Source: an uncultured Acetobacteroides sp.
GTDB taxonomy: Bacteria; Bacteroidota; Bacteroidia; Bacteroidales; ZOR0009
Reading direction: 5' to 3'
Assembly (NCBI RefSeq): GCF_963678165.1
Contig: NZ_OY782755.1
Span: forward strand, 4,139,501-4,203,500
DNA: 64,000 bases
In this document: positions 8,790 to 17,962 of the stretch, piece by piece
How the letters are laid out: every line of letters begins with the position of its first letter
How positions within the stretch are numbered: position 1 is the first letter of the stretch
Program-made: the position numbers and the translations under genes
The notes under the pieces: generated by a model
The model's database searches: none
The model's input: the letters and a program-made list of their open reading frames with translations, nothing else
What the model was told of the DNA's origin: nothing

Positions 8790-9548
8790 ATGACCGTACT
8801 TACCGAAAAGGAGCTAACCCTCTTTACCCCCTATAGCATTACCTCGGCCGATACCGACATGTGCGCACGCCTACGGTTGGGCGCCATGGTAAACCTGCTT
8901 ATCCAGTCGGCTATTGGCTCTGCCGAGAAGTTGGGCTTTGGCTTTGGCGATCTGAGCCAGCTGCACCTCTTCTGGGTGCTCCGAAACCTTTCCCTCGAAA
9001 TCTACCGCCCCGTGCGCTGGAGCGAGGAGCTGATGGTGGAAACCTGGCCAAAGAATATAGAGGGAATACTCTACCTTCGCGACTTTGTGGTACGCGACCG
9101 AAAGGGTGAGGTGGTAGCCCGCGCCACATCGGGCTGGCTGGCTGTCGATAGAACCACCAAGCGCCCCAAACGATTTAGCAGTGAGCAGCTGGAGTACTTC
9201 ACCCACCTTAAGGAGAAGCATTCGCTGAGTTACAGCCCCGAGCGGCTGGCCGAGGCGGCTGGCAGCGACGAGTTCTTCGTTAAGCCCACCTTCTTCGATA
9301 TCGACCTCAACCGCCATGTAACCTCCACCCGCTACATCGACTGGATGGTGGATACCCTGCCGCTCGACTTTCTGCTGGAGCGAAGCCCGGTGAAGCTCTC
9401 CATCAACTACCTCAAGGAAACCATGCTCAGCGACTCCATTAGGCTGGTGCGCTGCACCCTGGAACCTAACATTTTCGAGTTCGAGGGGATTAACGAATCG
9501 GCTGGCACCGCGGCATTCCGCGGAAGAATCGAGTACTCCTCGATTTAA
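8790..9548 (+). CDS. Acyl-ACP thioesterase (FatA/FatB family)
   Basis: A 252-residue protein from the ATG at 8790. An upstream in-frame ATG at 8718 would place the promoter box inside the gene, so I reject it. Two hot-dog domains are expected. The second (from about residue 160) carries DIDLNRHVTSTRYIDW, with Asp172, Asn174 and His176 matching the plant and bacterial acyl-ACP thioesterase active site. The enzyme hydrolyses acyl-ACP to free fatty acid and ACP in the cytoplasm. It is monocistronic and lies directly behind the first 21-bp array. Confidence 0.85.
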   Translation: MTVLTEKELTLFTPYSITSADTDMCARLRLGAMVNLLIQSAIGSAEKLGFGFGDLSQLHLFWVLRNLSLEIYRPVRWSEELMVETWPKNIEGILYLRDFVVRDRKGEVVARATSGWLAVDRTTKRPKRFSSEQLEYFTHLKEKHSLSYSPERLAEAAGSDEFFVKPTFFDIDLNRHVTSTRYIDWMVDTLPLDFLLERSPVKLSINYLKETMLSDSIRLVRCTLEPNIFEFEGINESAGTAAFRGRIEYSSI

Positions 9549-9607
9549 TGCTTTTACTTAGAACCATCCCCGCATAGCGTGAGGGGCTATTCCCTATTCA
9601 CAATTTA

Positions 9608-10381
9608 CTACAGGGGCAGATAGCGCTTTTGCCCCTCCTCGAAGTAGCAGATGCGCGAGTAGCCAACCTCCTTGAGCAAGGCCACCGCCTCGTCGAAGAA
9701 TTGACCAACGTTATTGCGGTGATGGGCATCAGAGCCAAGGGTAACGTCAACGCCCAACTGGTGATACAACTCCACAATATCGCGGCGGGGATAGAACTCG
9801 TTGCAGATCTTAATCCGCCCGGCTGTATTCATCTCGAATGCCATGTTGTTGGCGAGGATCTTCTCGCCGATAGCCCTATACCTGTCGGTAAAGTCGATGT
9901 CGGTAAAGTGCCCGTACTTCTTGGGCAGGTCCAGATGCGCCACTATGTTGTACAGCTTGGTATCCACCATTTCCTCCAGCAGCTCTAGATACTTGGTGTA
10001 GGTGGCATCCACGTCTTTACCCTCCCAGTCGGCCGCATTGCTGTCGATGTTCCAGTCGCCGATGTAGTGCACGGAGCCAATGATGTAGTCCCAATGATTC
10101 TCCTCCTTCAGCCGCAGCACACGATTCTCACATCCCCTAACGTAGTCCACCTCCATTCCAAAAAGAATTTTGGCTGATGTGGTATTCGCCTTCAGGTTGG
10201 CAAAAGTGGAGCGCATCTCCTCGAATTGATCGAGGCGGGTAGTCCACGGATTATCGTGAAAGCAGAGGTGGTCGGCAATGCCGTATATGCCGATCCCTTT
10301 CGCGATGGCAGCCTCAACCATCTCGGCGTGAGTGCTACGGCCGTCGGAGAAGATAGTGTGCGAGTGAAGATCTACCAGCAT
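9608..10381 (-). CDS. PHP-domain phosphatase, histidinol-phosphatase-like
   Basis: A 257-residue protein if started at MLVDLHSHT. The longer frame to 10435 would run through non-conserved sequence, so I prefer this start. PHP metal ligands are visible: HSH (residues 6-8) with FSDG, then IADH, IIGSVHYIGDW, VAHLDLP and the C-terminal LGSDAHHRNNVG. PHP enzymes of this size include HisK-type histidinol-phosphate phosphatases. Other PHP phosphoesterases look similar, and no his genes are nearby, so the substrate is uncertain. Confidence 0.8.
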   Translation of the reverse strand: MLVDLHSHTIFSDGRSTHAEMVEAAIAKGIGIYGIADHLCFHDNPWTTRLDQFEEMRSTFANLKANTTSAKILFGMEVDYVRGCENRVLRLKEENHWDYIIGSVHYIGDWNIDSNAADWEGKDVDATYTKYLELLEEMVDTKLYNIVAHLDLPKKYGHFTDIDFTDRYRAIGEKILANNMAFEMNTAGRIKICNEFYPRRDIVELYHQLGVDVTLGSDAHHRNNVGQFFDEAVALLKEVGYSRICYFEEGQKRYLPL

Positions 10382-10478
10382 ATTCGTACTTTTTTTATGA
10401 TGCAACCTGCCAGAGTCATCTCCGGTAGGCTGCAAGCATTATGCGCATACCTAAATCCGAAGAGAGTCCAGCTTACAA

Positions 10479-10506
10479 AAAAGGCAGCCGTTGAAGGCTG
10501 CCTTTT
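10479..10506 (-). terminator. Rho-independent terminator after efp
   Basis: Perfect stem AAAAGGCAGCC with complement GGCTGCCTTTT around a 6-base loop, 18 bp beyond the efp stop codon on the minus strand. It lies upstream of the PHP gene and separates the two transcripts. Confidence 0.85.
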
Positions 10507-10524
10507 GCAAATGTATTCTTTCGA

Positions 10525-11094
10525 TTAACCCTTAACGCGCTCTACGTAGCTGCGGGTGCGGGTGTCAATCTTAATCTTTTCGTCTTGGTTGATGAAGAGA
10601 GGAACGCGGATTTCTGCGCCTGTTTCGAGGGTTGCAGGCTTAAGTGCGTTCGATGATGCGGTGTCGCCCTTCAAACCAGGTTCGGTGTAGGTTACCACAA
10701 GCTCAACGAATGGAGGAAGTTCACAGGTAAGCACCTCTTCCTTATCGGCATGAACCATCATCTCCACATACTGACCTTCCTTCATCAGGTCGGCGTTCTC
10801 CACGATATCCTTCTCGAGGGTAATCTGCTCGAAAGTTTCGTTGTGCATGAAGTTGAATCCAACCTCATCAGCGTAAAGAAACTGGTATGGGCGACGCTCA
10901 ACACGGATGATGTCGATCTTAACGCCAGCGTTAAAGGTGTTTTCAACAACACGACCGTTCTCTAGGTTTCTAAGCTTAGTTCTAACAAAAGCAGGACCTT
11001 TACCTGGTTTTACGTGCTGAAATTCTACTACGGAAAATGGCTTGCCGTTAAACTCGATGCATAGTCCGTTTTTGATATCTGCTGTAGTTGCCAT
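10525..11094 (-). CDS. efp: Elongation factor P
   Basis: 189 residues from [10 protein letters not shown]; an upstream in-frame ATG adds ten non-conserved residues and is rejected. The three EF-P beta-barrel domains are present. The domain-I loop reads [11 protein letters not shown], with Lys32 at the tip that may be modified. EF-P binds the ribosome E site and rescues stalling at polyproline. The ending [14 protein letters not shown] is typical. tsaB lies upstream on the same strand with a 66-bp gap, and a terminator follows. Confidence 0.96.
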   Translation of the reverse strand: MATTADIKNGLCIEFNGKPFSVVEFQHVKPGKGPAFVRTKLRNLENGRVVENTFNAGVKIDIIRVERRPYQFLYADEVGFNFMHNETFEQITLEKDIVENADLMKEGQYVEMMVHADKEEVLTCELPPFVELVVTYTEPGLKGDTASSNALKPATLETGAEIRVPLFINQDEKIKIDTRTRSYVERVKG

Positions 11095-11160
11095 AAATGG
11101 GTTTACTATTTTATTTGGTTGCAAATATAAGCCATTGATTCTAAAAAATATCGCTCTTTG

Positions 11161-11856
11161 CTATAGCCCAAGCGAATTTTTTTTAGATTTTGTTACCACA
11201 AAGTCTTTTAGGTAAAATGGTTCGAAGTAGGCGACGTCTACAAAGTTGCCGCTATCGAACAGCTGATGGGCAATGGGAACCATATTAGCAGCCGTATGGG
11301 CAACATCTATAAATTTTGCATTAGGTTGGTTGATGACCTCTGCGCATTTCTGGGCACCATTGCCAAAGAAGTAAACGATGTTGCTTGCCAGATCATTTCT
11401 GAACGAACTCTCGTCGATGATTGCTGCCTCTACAGCTGTTTTGGGACTACCGTCGCCATTGTAAAGTGCCGTATACACCTCCATCCGGCGGGCATCTATC
11501 ATTGGGCAGAAAAGTATATTCCCGTTACCTTCAACTTGCCTTAAGGCACCATGAGTCAACGCCTGAAGGCTGCTAACGGCAATCATGGGGATCTTTGCTC
11601 CGAAACATATTCCTTTTGCGGTAGATACGCCAATCCGAAGTCCGGTGTAAGATCCAGGACCTTCGCTTACGGCAACTGCCGAAAGATCTTTCGTTGTAAG
11701 GTTGTTCTTTTTTAGAAGTTCGTCGATGAATACGGCGAGCTGACGAGCGTGCGCTTGAGGTTCTGCGCTTTCGCGGATGTCGACGATCTGGGAGTTGTTA
11801 GAAAGGGAAACGGAGCAAACCTCCGTTCCCGTTTCTATACATAGTATAATGCTCAT
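11161..11856 (-). CDS. tsaB: tRNA threonylcarbamoyladenosine biosynthesis protein TsaB
   Basis: A 231-residue ASKHA-fold protein. It begins ILCIETGTEVCSVSL and carries VSEGPGSYTGLRIGVSTAKG (about residues 63-82), both TsaB hallmarks. TsaB is the non-catalytic partner of TsaD in forming t6A37 on ANN-decoding tRNAs. It lies 69 bp downstream of the efflux adaptor gene on the same strand and may be partly read from that operon. Confidence 0.93.
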   Translation of the reverse strand: MSIILCIETGTEVCSVSLSNNSQIVDIRESAEPQAHARQLAVFIDELLKKNNLTTKDLSAVAVSEGPGSYTGLRIGVSTAKGICFGAKIPMIAVSSLQALTHGALRQVEGNGNILFCPMIDARRMEVYTALYNGDGSPKTAVEAAIIDESSFRNDLASNIVYFFGNGAQKCAEVINQPNAKFIDVAHTAANMVPIAHQLFDSGNFVDVAYFEPFYLKDFVVTKSKKNSLGL

Positions 11857-11925
11857 GGTATTGTTCAGTATCTTCGAGCGCCTTTCGGTGCGCTTTCGGC
11901 TGCGAAGATACTTAAAACTTGATGG

Positions 11926-13254
11926 CTATTCAAACACCTTATCTGGCGGCACTACTTCCACCTTGGTACCATCTTTCAGCTTGCGCGATATGGCGCTAAA
12001 TGGGGCAACGACTACCTCGTCCTTCTTGGTTAGCCCGCTTAGAATTTGGATGTAGGTGTTGTCCTGAATTCCAGTTTTCACCTTTACCCGTTTTACGTTC
12101 TTCTCTTTTGAATTGTACACATAAACAACCTCTTCTCCACCGGCACGGTCTAGTACGCTATCGTCATCAATAGGCTTCACCTCTTCGTCGGCTTTCTCCT
12201 CGCTTTTCTTAGCCTTATTCGCTTTTGCAATCTTTTTGGTGGTGTCGATGTAGTTGGTTACAGCTTGAATTGGTATGGTAAGCGCCTTGTTAATGCTGTT
12301 TGTTTGAATCTCTACCGATGCCGACATGCCGGGACGGAATGGGCTTGCCATCCCGGGCTTGATGATGCTCTTGTAGGAATCTTCGAGCAGTAGCACGCGC
12401 ACCTCGAAGTTGATAACTTGGTCGGTGCTGGTTGCCGATGAGGTTGCCGAGTTGGCAATCTGCGTTACAATACCCTTAAACTTATGCCCTAGGTAGGCAT
12501 CAACCTCAACAAGGGCTGTATCGTTGAGCTTAACCTTCACAATATCGTTCTCGTTAACATCGGCGTACACCTCCATCTGATTAAGGTTGGCAATGCGCAT
12601 AACTTCGGTTCCTGCCATCTGCATGGTTCCAACAACGCGCTCGCCAAGCTCTACGTTCAACTTCGAAACAATGCCATCCATAGGGGCGTAAACCGTAGTC
12701 TTCGATAGGCTTTCATTGGTCTCCTTCAGCGAAGCTTGAGCGCTTTGGTAGTCGTACTGTGCAGCCTGTAGGCTATTCTTAGATGAGTTGTAAGAAGCTT
12801 CAAAAGCTTCGAACTCTGCCTTCGAGATTACCTTTTGGTCGTACAGCGTTTTATTTCTGCGGTATGCCTGCTCATCCTTTTGTAGCTGCACTTGCGCCTG
12901 GCTGATGCGGGTTTTGGAGGAGTTTAATGCGGCATTTGCCCTGTCGCGTTGCGAGAGGTACACATCGGGCTTTACCTTAAAGAGCAGGTCTCCACGCTTC
13001 ACGCGCTGTCCTTCCTTTACGGGCAACTCAACAATTTCGCCCGACACATCAGAGCTGATCTTAACTTCGGTAACAGGCTGTATCTTGCCGTTTGCCGAAA
13101 CGTACTCCACAATGCGGCGATCGGAGGGCTTCTCTACGGCAACCTTTTGCAGCTCACTTTTGCCAAACCATCCAGCTCTTTTACCGACTATAAGGAAAAC
13201 AATTAGGACAACAACCCCAATTATGATGTATCTGGTTAGCTTTTTCTTCTTCAT
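11926..13254 (-). CDS. HlyD/MacA-family periplasmic efflux adaptor
   Basis: A 442-residue protein with one N-terminal membrane helix (about 7-23). Then come the lipoyl half-motif GEIVELPVKEGQRVKRGDLL, a long coiled-coil hairpin (about 95-190, rich in A, Q, K and S), the second lipoyl half near APMDGIVSKLNVELGERV, and beta-barrel and membrane-proximal domains. A Lys/Glu-rich insertion lies near residues 345-375. These adaptors join an inner-membrane transporter to TolC. It starts 3 bp after the TolC gene. The matching ABC or RND transporter is not here. Confidence 0.88.
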   Translation of the reverse strand: MKKKKLTRYIIIGVVVLIVFLIVGKRAGWFGKSELQKVAVEKPSDRRIVEYVSANGKIQPVTEVKISSDVSGEIVELPVKEGQRVKRGDLLFKVKPDVYLSQRDRANAALNSSKTRISQAQVQLQKDEQAYRRNKTLYDQKVISKAEFEAFEASYNSSKNSLQAAQYDYQSAQASLKETNESLSKTTVYAPMDGIVSKLNVELGERVVGTMQMAGTEVMRIANLNQMEVYADVNENDIVKVKLNDTALVEVDAYLGHKFKGIVTQIANSATSSATSTDQVINFEVRVLLLEDSYKSIIKPGMASPFRPGMSASVEIQTNSINKALTIPIQAVTNYIDTTKKIAKANKAKKSEEKADEEVKPIDDDSVLDRAGGEEVVYVYNSKEKNVKRVKVKTGIQDNTYIQILSGLTKKDEVVVAPFSAISRKLKDGTKVEVVPPDKVFE

Positions 13255-13257
13255 AGC

Positions 13258-14622
13258 TTATAGTTTTATGGGTACTCCTTTGTAGAAATCGAGGATTTTG
13301 GTTTTGAAGATGAACTGGTACTTTGCCTGCAAGAGCTCCGATTCCGATTTCGACAGATTGTTTTTTGCCGTGTTGTAGTCGAGCGAGTTGGCAGCACCTA
13401 CGTTGAACTTCTTATCGATGTTATTGAACGATTCGGCTAGTGCTTCACTAGCTTTTTGGGTGGCGGCATACTTCTTTAGCGCGCCAACAGCATCGGCATG
13501 TGCCTGGGAGATCTCCTTGTAGAGCGTGTTCTTTCGCTGTTGAAGATCGAGCTGGGCTAAGCTGTAGCCTATACGGGCATTGCTAATGGAAAACTTCGTA
13601 CGCATGCTGTTGAATATGGGGATTCGAAGGCTTAAGTTGATATTGGTGCTCTGATTCTTGTTCAGCTGATCAGAAATGGACTGTTTGCCAACGATGGGTG
13701 CCCCTGTTATGGGATCTTGCCCGAGAACTGTATTCTTCGGTGAAAAATAGTTCGATCCGTACTGGGCCGATAGAATAAAGCTGGGATAGTAGGCGCTTCG
13801 TGCAATCATTATTCCCTTTTCGGCACTTTGAAGCTTTACCTCGGATGATTTAATCTGGGGTAAATTCTGCGAAATTTCGAAGAGCTGGTTAGGATTACTT
13901 AGCACATACTGATCATTTACATTCATCTTGGTAGGATGCTCAACCTTAAATGGAGTATCGGCAGAAAGTTCGAGCAGCTGCTTAAGCGTAAGGTATGCAA
14001 TGACCAGCTGATTTTGAGCATTAACAAGTGTAACCTCCTCCTGGGCTTGCTGCGAACGAATATCAAGCAGGCTACTCTGCGATAGGTTGCCCGCATCTAC
14101 CAGCTTTTGGGTCCGTTCAACTTGCATTTTGGTGAGTTCTACCTGCTTTTCGGAGTTGGAGACGACCTCCTCGCTAAAGAGAACCTGAAGGTAGGCTGCC
14201 GCAATGTTGAGCGATATATCGTTTTTGGTTCGTTCAACTTCAAGAAGGGAAGACTGCAGATCCAGCTTGTTCTTCGAGATGGTGTTTCTTGTATTAAAAC
14301 CTCCAAATAGGGTAACCTGGCTACCAAAACCAAGGCTTCCACTCCAGGCTGTTTTGTCGATATAGGTGTAGTTGGTGTTGTCAAGCGATCGTCCAAAGCT
14401 AACCGATTGGCTCCCGTTTGCCGAAAGCGTAGGTGTTTGGCTCCATTGAGCCTGCTTAACCGCATTCTCGGAGATGGCAACGTTAAGCTCCTGCTGCTTT
14501 ATGGTGATGTTGTTGCTAATGGCATACTGGATGCACCGTTCTAGCCCCCAAGGTTCCTGGGCTTGTGCACCTACGGAGCCGATGAGTAGAAGTGTGAGTA
14601 TGCTAAAGGGTCTTAGCTTCAT
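13258..14622 (-). CDS. TolC-family outer-membrane efflux protein
   Basis: A 454-residue protein from MKLRPFSILT, where a signal peptide ends at AQAQE; the longer frame to 14655 is rejected because it precedes this signal. It shows the two-fold TolC repeat, with long coiled-coil helices such as LLDIRSQQAQEEVTLVNAQN and NSLDYNTAKNNLSKSESELL. Three copies form the outer-membrane exit duct. It pairs with the adaptor immediately downstream. Confidence 0.9.
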   Translation of the reverse strand: MKLRPFSILTLLLIGSVGAQAQEPWGLERCIQYAISNNITIKQQELNVAISENAVKQAQWSQTPTLSANGSQSVSFGRSLDNTNYTYIDKTAWSGSLGFGSQVTLFGGFNTRNTISKNKLDLQSSLLEVERTKNDISLNIAAAYLQVLFSEEVVSNSEKQVELTKMQVERTQKLVDAGNLSQSSLLDIRSQQAQEEVTLVNAQNQLVIAYLTLKQLLELSADTPFKVEHPTKMNVNDQYVLSNPNQLFEISQNLPQIKSSEVKLQSAEKGIMIARSAYYPSFILSAQYGSNYFSPKNTVLGQDPITGAPIVGKQSISDQLNKNQSTNINLSLRIPIFNSMRTKFSISNARIGYSLAQLDLQQRKNTLYKEISQAHADAVGALKKYAATQKASEALAESFNNIDKKFNVGAANSLDYNTAKNNLSKSESELLQAKYQFIFKTKILDFYKGVPIKL

Positions 14623-14730
14623 AGATATATTTGATGTAGTTTGTTTTATGAGCATTCCTACGCAAGTTAGCTAAAAGTAGGAATTGGTTTGGCAAAACCT
14701 ACAAATAAATGTAGATGTTCGCGTAAAACA

Positions 14731-14770
14731 ACAGCCAGCACATCTTGTATGAACAGATTGGGCTGGCTGT
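14731..14770 (-). terminator. Hairpin terminator after nfeD
   Basis: ACAGCCAGC pairs with GCTGGCTGT around a 22-base loop, followed on the minus strand by a TTGTTTT tract. It lies 24 bp beyond the nfeD stop codon and ahead of the TolC gene. Confidence 0.65.
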
Positions 14771-14793
14771 TTTGCTATAGTACGAAAGGATTT

Positions 14794-15234
14794 CTAACTC
14801 CGTTTTACGATGGCTACTATTCCATCCATCTTTAGAATGGTAACCAGCGTATCCTTTTCAATAGGTTTCCCATCGATGCTTACGGCATCCCACTCGGTTC
14901 CACGGTAGAAAATCTTACCTCGACCGTTTTCGGGAATGTCATGGATCAGGTTAACCTTATCGCCAACAAACTCGGTGTAATCCATGCCTCCTTTGGCTTG
15001 CGAGAACTTTCGTTTGAGCAGCTTGCGGAGAAAAATCAGAAAGAGCACCGAACTTACGCTAAAGGTTACAATCTGCAGCGCGATAGTTGGAAGTACGCCC
15101 AAATAGGTGAGCAGAGCGGTTAGCAGAGCGCCCATCGCAATAAAGAACGCGAAGAACGATAGGCTGAACATCTCTATCACCAGCATTATAAAGCCGATGA
15201 TAAGCCAAAGTTGGGAATCGCTTATTGCCTCCAT
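14794..15234 (-). CDS. NfeD-family membrane protein
   Basis: A 146-residue protein. Membrane helices fill about residues 8-75, followed by a basic segment and a C-terminal OB-fold domain (GKIFYRGTEWDAVSIDGKPI and VTILKMDGIVAIVKRS). Such short NfeD proteins lack the ClpP-type protease domain of long forms and are found with SPFH proteins. It begins 5 bp after the stomatin-like gene and almost certainly functions with it. Confidence 0.88.
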   Translation of the reverse strand: MEAISDSQLWLIIGFIMLVIEMFSLSFFAFFIAMGALLTALLTYLGVLPTIALQIVTFSVSSVLFLIFLRKLLKRKFSQAKGGMDYTEFVGDKVNLIHDIPENGRGKIFYRGTEWDAVSIDGKPIEKDTLVTILKMDGIVAIVKRS

Positions 15235-15239
15235 AACTT

Positions 15240-16193
15240 CTACTTGACAGGTGTTGGATTACTTGGCGCTTGAGGGTACTGCTGCTTCACAACGGTAAGG
15301 GCGCTGGATACGATAGATGCCATATCGCCGAAGTTGGCAGGAAGAATAAGGGTATTGTTTGTTTTAGCAAGCTTGCCAAACTGCTCAACCAGCTGCTCGG
15401 CAACGCGGAGCTGAATGGCCTCGAATCCTCCTTCGTTCTTGATAGATGATGCCACCGCTTTAATACCATCGGCAGTAGCCACCGCTACGGCACGAATTGC
15501 TTCGGCTTGTCCTTCGGCTGTATTGATCTGCTGTAGTTTAACACCTTCCGATTCGAGAACTACCTTCTGCTTTTGACCTTCAGCAATGTTGATAGCCGAT
15601 TGCTTTTCTCCTTCCGACTGAAGGATGCGGGCACGCTTTTCGCGTTCGGCCTGCATCTGCTTCTCCATGGCATGAAGAACCGATTGTGGAGGGGTGATAT
15701 TCTTAATTTCGTAGCGAAGCACCTTTACACCCCAGTGCTGCGATGCCTCATCGATAGCCTCAACAACCGCGCGGTTGATGGTGGTACGCTCTTCGAAGGT
15801 GCGGTCGAGCTCGATCTTACCCATCTCGCTACGCATGGTAGTTTGCGAGAGCTGGCTTACGGCGAATACGTAATTGCTGATTCCGTAGGCCGCTTTTTGC
15901 GCATCAATTACCTGAAGAAATACCACACCATCGACAATAACCTGTACGTTATCGCGGGTGATACACACCTGCTCGGGGATATCAAAGGCTTGCTCCTTTA
16001 GGCTGTACTTATAGGCAACCTTGTCGAAGAAGGGGATTACGAAGTTGATACCCGGCTTAAGAACTTCATGGAACTTCCCGAAACGCTCGATGATGTATGC
16101 CGATTGTTGAGGAACAACCTTTATCGTCATCAAAACTAGAAGTAGCGCGAATGCTACAAGGGCAATTAATGCCCCAGAACCCATACCAATCAT
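15240..16193 (-). CDS. SPFH/stomatin-like membrane protein
   Basis: A 317-residue protein. One N-terminal membrane helix (about 7-26) is followed by an SPFH/band-7 domain (VVPQQSAYIIERFGKFHEVL, PGINFVIPFFDKV, then DNVQVIVDGVVFLQVIDAQK). A charged coiled coil (about 185-240, EKQMQAEREKRARILQSEGE) comes next, with a hydrophobic end. These proteins oligomerise into membrane microdomains. The stomatin-NfeD pair is a conserved bacterial arrangement. Confidence 0.92.
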   Translation of the reverse strand: MIGMGSGALIALVAFALLLVLMTIKVVPQQSAYIIERFGKFHEVLKPGINFVIPFFDKVAYKYSLKEQAFDIPEQVCITRDNVQVIVDGVVFLQVIDAQKAAYGISNYVFAVSQLSQTTMRSEMGKIELDRTFEERTTINRAVVEAIDEASQHWGVKVLRYEIKNITPPQSVLHAMEKQMQAEREKRARILQSEGEKQSAINIAEGQKQKVVLESEGVKLQQINTAEGQAEAIRAVAVATADGIKAVASSIKNEGGFEAIQLRVAEQLVEQFGKLAKTNNTLILPANFGDMASIVSSALTVVKQQYPQAPSNPTPVK

Positions 16194-16563
16194 AATTTTC
16201 TACATTAATGAATAATAAACAATAGGACTTATTTAGGCTCTAAATTTAGTATTTAAGTTGATATGGCAGATATCCTCTGTTAATATTCTTTTCAATTAAT
16301 AAAACTACAGCATTACATGGGGCTTTCGCTCCGTTGATACCTCTTTGCTACTGCTCACCTCATGTACAAAGCCTTCGTCGGAGTTCGGTTGGAGGCATTG
16401 TACCATGTGCAAGGGCTTAAACCGAACTCCGTTGGCCGTTTTGTACATGCTACAAGACCCTCGGTCTATGCTTCTAGCACGTTGTGCAGGACGGTTGGCA
16501 TTCGGAAGTAAAACTTTGGGGATTCTATCAGAACTACTGCTTGAACTTGTAATCGCGATGCCG
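16194..16563. repeat. Intergenic region with a long imperfect inverted repeat
   Basis: No gene is visible. From 16361 to 16449 the sequence is a near-palindrome: CATGTACAAAGCC pairs imperfectly with the segment ending TTTGTACATG, and GGAGTTCGGTT (16380-16390) pairs perfectly with AACCGAACTCC (16420-16430), leaving a 29-base loop. It lies just downstream of the alpha/beta hydrolase and could be its terminator, a small RNA or a decayed mobile repeat. Confidence 0.55.
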
Positions 16564-17592
16564 CTACCGAACCCGGACATCTATGTAGCTCGTATTTCGG
16601 CATGGATTTTTGCCATCGAATAGAATGCTATCAACAAAGTCCAAGCATTTGGCGACGTTGCTCTTCGATTTAATGGCGCCATCGCCGTGCGATGCACCTT
16701 TATATAGAACCAGTTTGGCTGTTTCTTTACCGGTTACTTCGTTAACCCGCTTCTGCATATTTACCGATTGCTGGTAGGGTACTATCTGATCATTGGTGCC
16801 ATGCACTAAAAGGATGGGCGGGAAACGAGGTGTTACCAGCTGGATGGGGCTGGCATCATGCGTTCTTGCCTTGTTTGCATGGACATCGAAGCCCATGATC
16901 TTGTTAGCTGGGATGGTTCCTTGATCGCCTAACGCGCTTACATCAGCAATTCCATACCACGATACCACACCTTGTACCGCACTCGATGCATCCCTATTTC
17001 CCATCGACAAATCTTCGAAAGCGGGCAGGTTGTTGGTTGCTGCCAGCATCTCGACAATATGACCGCCGGCAGATGCTCCCCACGCTACAAGCTTTCTAGT
17101 GTCGAGGTGATACTTACCTGCATTGGCACGGATAAAGCGGATGGCTGCTTTTGCATCGTACAGCGGCTTGGGCCACTTTACCTCATCCGATAGGCGGTAG
17201 TTTACTGATACAACTGCATAGCCCTGTGTGGTGGCCTGAAAAATGGATGCTATTGTTTCGGATTGCTTATCGCCGCTCATCCATCCACCGCCGTGGAACA
17301 GAATAATGGTTTTGTAAGGTGGGTTGCCCATACTGGGATAGGCTATATCGAGCGTTTGACGGGAGTTCCTATTTCCTGTATAAAGAATATTGAGCGCTGT
17401 TTTTGAGAACTGCGACATGTCGACATTACGTTCTTTACTGGAGGTGCTATTTAAAGAAGATTCCCCTAAGGTTGCCTTTTCGATTCTCGAAGAATCGGAT
17501 ACTCTTGGTTTACCTGAATCTCGACATGCATAAAGTGCTGCTGCTAGCATTACAAATAGTACAGCCTGCTTAACGGTAGTCTTGGTTTTCAT
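16564..17592 (-). CDS. Secreted alpha/beta-hydrolase lipoprotein (carboxylesterase-like)
   Basis: 342 residues from MKTKTTVKQA; eight upstream residues in frame precede the signal and are dropped. A lipobox ends at Cys23 (ALYAC). The fold carries an oxyanion HGGGW (about 100-104), nucleophile elbow GASAG with Ser174, acid Asp268 in HGTNDQ and His302 in GASHGDG. This matches the hormone-sensitive-lipase/BD-FAE esterase group, several members of which remove acetyl or feruloyl groups from plant polysaccharides. Substrate is not determinable here. Confidence 0.87.
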   Translation of the reverse strand: MKTKTTVKQAVLFVMLAAALYACRDSGKPRVSDSSRIEKATLGESSLNSTSSKERNVDMSQFSKTALNILYTGNRNSRQTLDIAYPSMGNPPYKTIILFHGGGWMSGDKQSETIASIFQATTQGYAVVSVNYRLSDEVKWPKPLYDAKAAIRFIRANAGKYHLDTRKLVAWGASAGGHIVEMLAATNNLPAFEDLSMGNRDASSAVQGVVSWYGIADVSALGDQGTIPANKIMGFDVHANKARTHDASPIQLVTPRFPPILLVHGTNDQIVPYQQSVNMQKRVNEVTGKETAKLVLYKGASHGDGAIKSKSNVAKCLDFVDSILFDGKNPCRNTSYIDVRVR

Positions 17593-17962
17593 AACCGAAC
17601 TGATTAGGTTTAGCATTTTCGCCCAAGACTTATTTACGTTACCTAACCTTCCAAAGTTCTTTGAAGGCTACAAGTTTAATGTTAGGTAAGTGAAACCGTC
17701 ATAAATACTATGTTCTTAGGTTAGGGCTCGGCATCCCGTATAACAGATCATTCTGCATTCACTTTCTTAGTGCTGCGGAACGGATACTCAGGGTTACACG
17801 AAAGGTTTTGCTGTGCCGGAGTGCTTCTGCTGCCGTATTGTGCTGCTCTATGTTCTTCCCCCATCTATTAGGGAACACAGATGCATGTCAACATAACGAT
17901 GTAACCATCTTTTCAAGCTATTTATTACTTCCAGGAGGAAGTTGGACAGAGTAACGGCTTAC
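17593..17962. other. Gene-free stretch
   Basis: About 370 bases between two minus-strand genes. I see no coding frame, strong hairpin or copy of the window's repeat families. The promoter of the hydrolase gene should lie at its left end. Confidence 0.5.

Noticed and set aside
9564..9600. Terminator between the thioesterase and PHP genes
   Set aside because: CCCCGCATAGCGTGAGGGG pairs for only four or five bases and lacks a T-run; too weak to call.
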